Shown: in pieces, positions 57,060 to 64,000 of the stretch
Position numbering within the stretch: the stretch's first letter is position 1
Layout of the letters: the number at the start of each line of letters is the position of its first letter
From: Adiantum capillus-veneris
Taxonomy: Eukaryota; Streptophyta; Polypodiopsida; Polypodiales; Pteridaceae
NCBI GenBank assembly: GCA_014529385.2
Contig: CM043962.1
Coordinates: 41,840,598-41,904,597 of the forward strand
Direction: 5' to 3'
Length of the DNA stretch: 64,000 nucleotides
The notes under the pieces: generated by a model
Databases searched by the model: none
The model's input: only the letters and a program-made list of their open reading frames with translations
What the model was told of the DNA's origin: nothing
Position numbers and translations under genes: made by a program

Positions 57060-57902
57060 TCATTTTCTACAAATGCATCATATTTTGATTACATGGAAGC
57101 CATCCAATTTTTTGAATTCTGTGCTTCATCAAAAGACAATGGTTCCTCAACATCACATTAACTAGACACAACCAAAGCATAACAATCTGATGCATAAGAG
57201 ACATAGCGAGAACTTGAACATGTACGACTAGACAAAGGTGCATCCAATTTATTATCACACAAAGTATGCACCAACCATTTTGGCATACCTCTAGCCTGCT
57301 CATTCTCAGCCCTTTACTCATCAAGTACATCATCTACATCTGCATCAGTAATAGGCTGATCTGTAACATTCTCAGAGACCCCCGAGGCTGTACATTTGTC
57401 TCATTGGAATTTACATTCGAACTTCCACCACTGAAAAGAGGCAACAAAGTGTCATAAATGTCCTGTGACCTTACATTATTGTCTCTAGTACATGGCAGCG
57501 AGGGCTAAATAGAATCTTCCACAAACACAACATCCTGTGAAACCAATACATTTTGTTTGAGGATGATACAACATGTAACCTTTGCTTTCAACACTATAAC
57601 CGACAAAAATAAATTTGACAGCCTTATCATCCATTTTTTTGCACTGTGTTTGTGGCATTGAAGCATATGCCAAACATCCAAACCACGCATGTGCTCAATA
57701 GAAGGCTTTCTATCATGCCATGCTTCATATGGAGTCATAGACTGCAAAGCTTTTGTAGGACACCCATAAGTGGCACACATAATAGCCTCAAGCCAAAAGG
57801 AATGTGGTAAAGCTTGACTTTTGATCATACAACGTGCCATTTCCATAAGAGACTTGTTTTTCCTCTCAGCAACACCATTTTGTTGAGGTGTATACGACAC
57901 TG
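57060..57902 (-). pseudogene. pol: Copia 4 integrase C-terminal region
   Basis: Reads YTPQQNGVAERKNKSLMEMA, SFWLEAIMCATYGCPTKALQ and TPYEAWHDRKPSIEHM (57690-57900), then MDDKAVKFIFVGYSVESKGY (57560-57640) and an acidic linker. Broken off at the junction. Confidence 0.85.
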
Positions 57903-58088
57903 TGTTAGGTTTCAGGCCCTATGGCCGGTCGCAACCGGCGCCCGCCCATTACATTCTTTTGGTTATAATGAAGAATAAGGAGATGAGAGTCTATTCTCTC
58001 ATATTCTCCACCAAGACTGTGTATCTGCTCCTTCTCCTTCCCCTTCTCTCCTTCCCTCTCTTGCATTCACCACTCCGCCATTCCTACA
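57903..58088 (+). repeat. Plus-strand LTR (186 bp)
   Basis: TGTTAGGTTTCAGGCCC to CCATTCCTACA followed by PBS TGGTATCAGAGC (58091-58102). Contains GGCGCCCGCCC, like the copia C LTR. No partner LTR in the window. Confidence 0.85.
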
Positions 58089-58090
58089 AG

Positions 58091-58102
58091 TGGTATCAGA
58101 GC
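58091..58102 (+). other. Primer-binding site TGGTATCAGAGC
   Basis: Exact tRNA-Met complement, two bases after the LTR. Confidence 0.92.
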
Positions 58103-58526
58103 CCAGGAACCCTACTCCTGCTCCTCGGCTACCCGGCACATGCATCGATCCCAAATTGTATAAAGAGGAGAGGAATCTTTGGAGCTTGGTAGGTCTGTAG
58201 GGAATCTCGGCAACAAACAGTCGGCATCAGCAACAACAGAAATTGACACTCCAAAGCTTGGGGCAACTTGGTGAGGAGCATCGGGCTTGAGCTTTGGAAG
58301 GTAAGCAAGAGGAGAGTTGAGCAGCAGAAGCGGAGCAGATTCGAAGCCTGCAAGGGAGCTGAGATCATGAGCTCACGGGCAGAATCCAGTAGGGTATCGA
58401 AGGCAAGGCCGAGCTTGACATAACGCCACACAGGGAAATTTGGGTAGGCAGGTCAAAGCAGGTGAAAATTAGGAAAGCCTTGATGGCTTGGAGCATTACG
58501 AGCTCTGCATCGATCTACAGAGCAGA

Positions 58527-58562
<36 letters not shown>

Positions 58563-59449
58563 CATCTCAATCTCGACCCCACTCGTCAGATTTTTTGCCG
58601 CTTGTCAGAGTAGATAGTGCAAAATTCATTTTTAAAAAAATTGAGCCTCACACACTCAATGTGTGCAAGAGTCCGCTCCCACCAATAGCCTCAACACTCC
58701 GACTTTTTGACCTTCGGTTCCCTGCTCACATACACCCGACTCTCAATCATCCAACCTGGACAGCTTGAGTGTTAAGAAACTGAGAGAAAGCAAGTGAAAG
58801 AGAGCGAAGCTGTGAGACAACGAGCAAGTGAGGGAGAGAGGGAGCGAGAGAGAGAACATGCTTTATTGACATCATCGAGACTCCCATCCGGCGGCGGGAG
58901 GCGGCCTCGACATCAACGATTAGAGCTGTTTCCACACCGACTTTAGACTTTTGCACCGATTCGACTCAATTCGACATTGATTTCGGCGACACTCTTTACA
59001 CGGGTAGATTTTCGACATCCGACCGTGACGCGAGCGTTCCCGCGGACGGCTATGCTTGCCACACGCACGTGTGAGGTGCCTCAACCACATAGGAGTGACA
59101 CTCGACATCGGCATCGATCGCATCGATCACGCTCTATGATACCTTTTCGACTTTGAGCACCTTTGGCGACTATTCAACTAGCGTATTTCTATCTGGCGGT
59201 GGAAATCGACACATACTGACACACCAACACGTAGGTTACAGGGGTTTTTGAGCCCATCTACACACAATTTCTCTAGGTTTCTAGACACATCGTTTTTCAG
59301 GAAATTTTGGCAGTCATTTTGATAGCAGTTTCTCTGCGGACAGATGCATGTTTGCTTCAGCACACCATATTGCTATTGAGCTCTTTTGAGGGCAGATATC
59401 CCCGCAGGGATCACATTTACTGCATGCCAAAGTTCATATGCTAGGCATT
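58103..59449 (+). other. Decayed region after the 57903 LTR
   Basis: No coding domain recognised. CA run at 58529-58560. Confidence 0.5.
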
Positions 59450-59627
59450 CTAAGTTTGCTCATGCCAAAGTTCATATCCTGGGACATGTGGTTTCCCAAA
59501 TGGAATAGAGGCTGACCCTGAGGAAAGTTAAGGCTTTATTGCTTATGGATCCACCGAGAAATGTTTGGCATCATTTGTACATAAGCTCAGGTACCTATCA
59601 AGAATTTTTTGGATGCTATGTCAGTAT
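59450..59627 (+). pseudogene. Gypsy RT C-terminal fragment
   Basis: Plus strand reads FAHAKVHILGHVVSQMG and, after a stop, DPEESxG/KVKALLLMDPPRN in changing frames, then a worn KLRYLSRIF-like stretch. This is the thumb/connection block of gypsy RT. Cut off by the copia 5 LTR. Confidence 0.65.
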
Positions 59628-59854
59628 TGTTGGAATTAGGGTTGCAGAGAAACACACACAGCTTGGAGAAGACGAAGGAAGCTCAAGGAACATGATGGAG
59701 AGTGTATAACTTGGTGTGCAATGGAAAGATAGATAGCCCTAGAGTGATGGGCGTATATACAATGCACGGGCGAAAAAACCTCCTAAAGAGAGAAAAAATG
59801 CCCCTGTGGTCCTAGTGTGTTCACACACATCACGACCACATGTATATGGTAACA
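59628..59854 (-). repeat. 3' LTR of copia 5 (227 bp)
   Basis: TGTTACCATATACATGTGG (minus) to CCTAATTCCAACA. Adjacent PPT is CCAGGGGGGATT (59855-59866). Confidence 0.92.
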
Positions 59855-59866
59855 AATCCCCCCTGG

Positions 59867-61909
59867 AGTGATGCGATGAACGAGAGCTTGCACATGAGTA
59901 AAGGGAAGTGCCATGCCCTGAGGACATGATCGGTCCACAAAGGGGAGTAAGCCCAAAGCTTTGCAGAAAGCTTCAAGCTTCTCACGAGACAATGCCTTTG
60001 TGAAAAGATATGCAAGGTTGTCCTGTGTTGGCACATAAGCCAAGCTGATCTCTCCTGTTGAGAGCCTCTCCTTGACATAATGGTAATGCACCTCAATGTG
60101 CTTTGTGCGAGCATGAAAAACAAGGTTCCTCGCAACTGCCTATGCGCTCTGATTGTCAGTGTAGATAGTGTTGGCAATGTCTTGTCCAACACCCAAATCA
60201 GCCATAAGGCGTCTGAGCCATACACACTCAACCGTAGCTGTGAAGACTGCCCTGTACTCATCCTCACAACTTGAAGTGGCCACATTAGGTTGCTTCTTGC
60301 TCAACCATGATATACATGAACTGCCAAGCATGAAACAAAAACCACTTGTGGACACTCGCGTGTCAAAACAACCAGCCCAATCTGAGTCTGAGTCCGAAAA
60401 AGCATGTAAGTCTGGCGGCAATGATCCCCCCTTGGGATAAAACAAGACAATATGTAAAGTGCCACTAAGGTAGCGGAAAATCCTCTTGACAGCCTGCCAA
60501 TGCTTAGACCTTGGGCTATGCATAAATCTGCTGACCTGTGAGACTGCAAACTGAATATCCGGCCTCGTGTTGCATACATAAATGAGGCAGCCAATAGTAG
60601 TTTGATAAAGAGTGACATCAGGATCGCCAGCATCATGTAGACTCAACTTCAAACCTGTTTCCATGGGAGTGGCGATAGGTTTGCAATCCTCAAGTCCAAA
60701 CTTACATAGCAATGTCTCTATGTAACTTTTCTGACACAAGGCAATACCACCATCACACTGCTTAAACTGTATTCCCAAGTAATGATGCAACAGCCCCAAA
60801 TTTCTCATCTTGAAAGTAGCATTCAAATCAGCCTTAAATTCAGCAATATGTCTCTCATTTGGTCCAGTGATCAGCAAATCATCAACATAAAGAACCACAG
60901 TGAGGAGTACATCACCCTCACGCTTTACATACAATGTGCTTTCTGTTGGACTGTTATGAAAGCCTTGTTTGACCAAATGAGTGTCATCTTTCTCATACCA
61001 AGCACGAGGAGATTGCTTCAACCCATACAAAGCCTTGTTACATTTGCACACTTTGCCCTCTTGTCCTTTTATGACAAAACCGCGAGGCTGTGTTACATAA
61101 ACTTCCTCAAATATGTCACCATTTAAGAAAGCAGTAACAATGTCTGATTGATGTACATCCCAACCAAAATGAGCTGCCCATGCACATAGAAACCACACAG
61201 TAGTCATACGACAAGTGGGAGCAAAAGTCTCTTCATAATCAATGCCTTTTTGTTGTGCATAACCCTTTGCAACAAGTTGAGCCTTATGGCGATCGATCTC
61301 ACCATCCGGCTTGCGTTTCAACTTGTAAACCCACTTCGTACCAATGGCCTTTTTGCCAGGAGGCAAATCACATAAAGTCCATGTGTCATTTTCTATAAGT
61401 GCATCATATTTTGATTGCATGGCAGCCATCCAATTTTTTGAATTCTGTGCTTCATCAAAAGACAGAGGCTCCTCAACATCATGTAAGCTAGACACAGCCA
61501 AACCATAACAATCTGATGCAGAAGATGCATAGCGAGAGCCTGAACGAGTACGACTAGACAAAGGTGCATCCAATTTATTGTCACGCAAAGTGTGCACCAG
61601 CCATTTTGGCATACCTCTAGCCTGATCATTTTCAGTCCTTTCCTCATCAAGTACATCATGTACATCTGCACCAGTAATAGGCTGATCTAGAACATTTTCA
61701 AAAACCCCCATAGGATGTACATTTGCCTCATTGGAACTTACATTTGTATTTCCACCACTGAAAAGAGCCAACAAAGTGTCATAAATGTCCTGTGAGCTTA
61801 CATTACTGTCTCTAGTACATGACAGCAAGGGTTGAACAGAATCTTCCACAAACACTACATCCCGAGAAACTAGAATACGTTTTGTTTGCAGATGATACAA
61901 CCTTATCAT
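59867..61909 (-). pseudogene. pol: Copia 5 integrase tail, reverse transcriptase and RNase H
   Basis: A 589-residue open stretch (60140-61909) covers the integrase tail (LVSRDVVFVEDS), the acidic linker, and a full RT: DTWTLCDLPPGKKAIGTKWV, DYEETFAPTCRM, DVHQSDIVTAFLNGDI, ALYGLKQSPRAWYEK, catalytic VVLYVDDLLITG, LGLLHHYLGIQFK and RPDIQFAVSQVSRFMHSPR. RNase H has FSDSDSDWAGCFD, TSSCEDEYRAVF and IYTDNQSA, then a TAG stop (60140) where Leu normally follows. After the stop the same phase or a neighbour continues with HYHYVKERLSTGEI and DNLAYLFTKALS to about 59930. RT looks catalytically complete; the RNase H nonsense would remove the last third. Confidence 0.92.
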
Positions 61910-62700
61910 CCAATTTTTTGCGCTGCACTTGTGGCACTAAAGCATATGCCAAACAGCCAAAAACACGCATGTGTTCAATAGAAGGCTTTCTATCATGCCA
62001 TGCTTCATATGGAGTAATAGACTGCAAAGCTTTCGTAGGACACCTGTTAAGTACATAAGTGGGACACATGATGGTCTCAAGCCAAAAAGAATGCGGCAAA
62101 GCTTGACTTTTGACCATACATCGTGCCATTTTCGTTAGTGACGTGTTTTTCCTCTCAGCAACACCATTTTTCTGAGGTGTATAAGGCACTGTACATTGGT
62201 GTTTTATCCCACAACTAGCCAGAAATGCATTAAATTCATGAGACATATACTCCCCCCTCGATCGGAACGGAGGGTGCCCATAGTACATTTCAAGACATTT
62301 TCAGCCATAGCCAGAAATTGTTTGAAGCACATAAAAACTTGGGACTTCGCTTTAAGCGGAAATACCCATTCATGCCTGGAGTAATCATCAATGAAAGTCA
62401 CGAAGTACAGGTAATTGCCCAAGGATGGAGTTTGCATGGGCCCACAAACATCACTATGCACAAGCTGCAACCTGCATGTGGCCCGAACTGAACCATCCTT
62501 TGGAAACTTAGAACGCTGCATCTTACCCAAAATACAGCCTTCACAAACATGTTTGACAGGTGCTTCAAGAGGCAGCAAAGAAGCAACCATATCAGATTTC
62601 TGCAAACGCAGCAAACTGGCAAAATTCAGATGACCAAAACGTGCATGCCAAAGTTTTGCATCTGAAACAGCCCTTGAATCTGCAACAGCATTTGCAAAAT
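61812..62700 (-). pseudogene. pol: Copia 5 integrase
   Basis: Reads HVCEGCILGKMQRSKFPK (end of the zinc domain), VHSDVCGPM with the first catalytic Asp, FIDDYSRHEWVFPLKAKS, and GTLRSDRGG with the second Asp, then a frameshift (near 62270) and EYMSHEFNAFLASCGIKHQ with the catalytic Glu region, YTPQKNGVAERKN and TPYEAWHDRKPSIEHMRVFG. The chain is then interrupted near 61910, where part of the usual VGYSVESKG segment is missing. Confidence 0.9.
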
Positions 62701-62710
62701 TTTGTCCACA

Positions 62711-63080
62711 CTAGTCATACAAAGTGAGCTTATACAGCCCACGGCACAAAAGGCCCGATGCAACAATTTCATCACCAAAACTGAGATCATGAACTGTACA
62801 TCTGTCATCCACAAATTTAACTACAAGTCCAAGTCTAGCAAGTGCGGATACAGACAAGAGATTCTTCTTGATCCCACGTACATAAAGTGCATCAACAAGT
62901 GTGAAATAACTGCCATTAGCAGCAGTAAGCACAATCTTTTCAACTCCCTGAACTGGATAAGAGGCATTGCTGGCACAAGTGACAGAATTCCCATGAGGGA
63001 CAGACTCGAGAGAGGTAAATAAGTCACGATGTGAGGTAATGTGTAGCACCACTGTCGAAATACCACACATGTGAATCTGC
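62711..63080 (-). pseudogene. pol: Copia 5 protease
   Basis: Active site YFDSGATHYLTS is intact, followed within a few codons by a frameshift (about 63040); the rest, HRDLFTSLESVPHGNS, LVDALYVRGIKKNLLSVSAL and FGDEIVASG, is in the next frame. Confidence 0.9.
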
Positions 63081-64000
63081 AGCAATTGACAAGCATTCAT
63101 CATGGACAACAGGATTGTAAGTGCACTCTGCGCTAAAAGCCCATTCTGCATCAACATCAGCAACACAGTCTCCTTTCACGGAAGACTCAACAATGGCTGC
63201 ATTTGTAGTGGAACCAGCATTTGCACTGGAACCAGCCTCTTTCTTCTTAGCCTCTTTTGCCTTCAACTTAGGACACTGCTTGATCAAGTGATCATTAGCT
63301 TTACAATAATGGCAACGCATTTTCTTTTTGCCCTTATCACCAGAATTGCCTGACGAATTGCTGCAAGCAGAAGCATTAGGAACAGAAGTTTTGCCACTCG
63401 CAGCAGAACCATAAGAAGTGGCTGCATTGCTGTTACCACCCTTTCTTTGAGAAGCAATAAAAGCCTGTTCAACTGCACACTGTCTAGTCTTGTTTTTTCT
63501 GAAAGTGAATCTTGCAACAACAATGTGCATAATGCATCAAGCTTGACAACTTCTGGATTTCCTTGGGTCATAAGTCTCCAAGTACTAGCAAAAGTCTGGT
63601 AAGAATCTGGTAGGGCATCAAGAACAATCTGCACAAGGGAACTGTCTGAAATGACTTCTCCTGCAGAAATAAGTTGCTCATTGATATCCTTGACACTAGC
63701 AAGGAAAGTGTCCATATCATCTTCCTCATGCATAATCTTCGACTCTAGCTTTTTACGCAGCAAAGCAATTTTAGCCTCATTGCGGCTTGCATAAAGACCA
63801 GCAAGAATATCCCAAGCCTGTTTTGCAGATTTTGCTGAACGGATGTGAGGAACAATGGTGCGCTTCACAGACAATGCAATCAATGCATGAGCCTGCGCAT
63901 CCTTAACATCCCAACGAGCTTGTTCTGCCGTAGGCAAAACAACTCTAACAACAGCAATCCTTGCAGCAAGACCTGCAACATCCTCAACATCGCCTACATC
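63081..64000 (-). pseudogene. gag: Copia 5 Gag (partial at edge)
   Basis: From the edge: EQARWDVKDAQAHALIALSV, SAKQAWDILAGLYASRNEAK, LPDSYQTFASTWRLMTQGN (63284-63937), then after a frame change AFIASQRKGGNSNAAT and an intact knuckle CHYCKANDHLIKQC (about 63290-63330), a Lys-rich KKKEAG stretch and DAEWAFSAECTY. UBN2-type copia Gag. Confidence 0.9.

Larger units (their letters stand above)
55302..57902 (-). mobile_element. Copia element 4, 5'-truncated
   Basis: Has the 3' LTR (55302-55528), PPT, RNase H, RT and C-terminal integrase; it stops inside integrase at 57902, where an unrelated plus-strand LTR begins. Gag, protease and the 5' LTR are missing. Confidence 0.9.
59628..64000 (-). mobile_element. 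Copia element 5, best preserved, runs off right edge
   Basis: 3' LTR 59628-59854, PPT 59855-59866, RNase H, RT, integrase, protease and Gag in order. The 5' LTR and Gag start lie outside. Same family as copia 3 and 4. Confidence 0.93.

Noticed and set aside
59101-59160. Minus-strand PBS (GCTCTATGATACC)
   Set aside because: Two extra bases interrupt the tRNA-Met complement and no LTR abuts it.

Overview
This window is plant nuclear DNA, and almost all of it is LTR retrotransposons, mostly on the minus strand and in several stages of decay. Evidence for a land plant: Ty1/copia and Ty3/gypsy pol fragments, primer-binding sites matching initiator-methionine tRNA, a degenerate pentatricopeptide-repeat (PPR) gene, an A/T-rich MITE, LINE pieces, and long GA/CA/poly-G microsatellites. 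The wording of the PPR remnant and the density of nested elements would fit a large-genome non-flowering plant such as a fern or lycophyte, but that is a weak inference. I found no intact host gene.

Layout. 1-6000: gypsy element D (minus), runs off the left edge; gag at 4628-5990 and protease/RT at 1-1322 are split by a 3.3-kb segment holding a PPR pseudogene, two GA microsatellites and a MITE. 6000-23339: a triple nest. Gypsy A (LTR 22276+, tRNA-Met PBS, gag, protease, RT, RNase H, integrase to about 6000) is cut inside its RNase H coding region by gypsy B (7094-19253). B is cut inside its own 5' LTR by copia C (15960-19207). Every junction has a recognisable target-site duplication. B codes only for Gag and protease, with a Cys-rich extension; C codes only for a shortened Gag, a protease-like domain and the tail of RT.

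23790-46430: an inverted repeat whose left arm was invaded by copia 3 (24556-29068) and whose right arm was invaded by a 2.6-kb non-coding TG...CA element (43425-46032). Between the arms lie two plus-strand LTR-PBS heads, the complete short copia element E (31130-34429), and the left copy of a 3-kb direct repeat (35804-38760) containing a LINE zinc-finger remnant and a G30 tract. 46431-54548: a solo LTR (48109-48348), the right copy of the direct repeat (49121-52603, carrying a tRNA-like SINE candidate), and the second MITE. 54549-64000: a LINE RT fragment, copia 4 (truncated at 57902), another LTR-PBS head, a small gypsy RT scrap, and copia 5, the best preserved full-pol copia, which runs off the right edge.

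Most striking are three elements with complete ends (LTR pair, PBS, PPT, target-site duplication) that lack the genes for their own replication. E keeps one 398-residue open frame joining a zinc knuckle and protease directly to RNase H, with integrase and the RT core cleanly removed. C has a similar layout with the protease catalytic triplet changed. B is a gag-protease-only gypsy element. They would need enzymes supplied by other elements to move.
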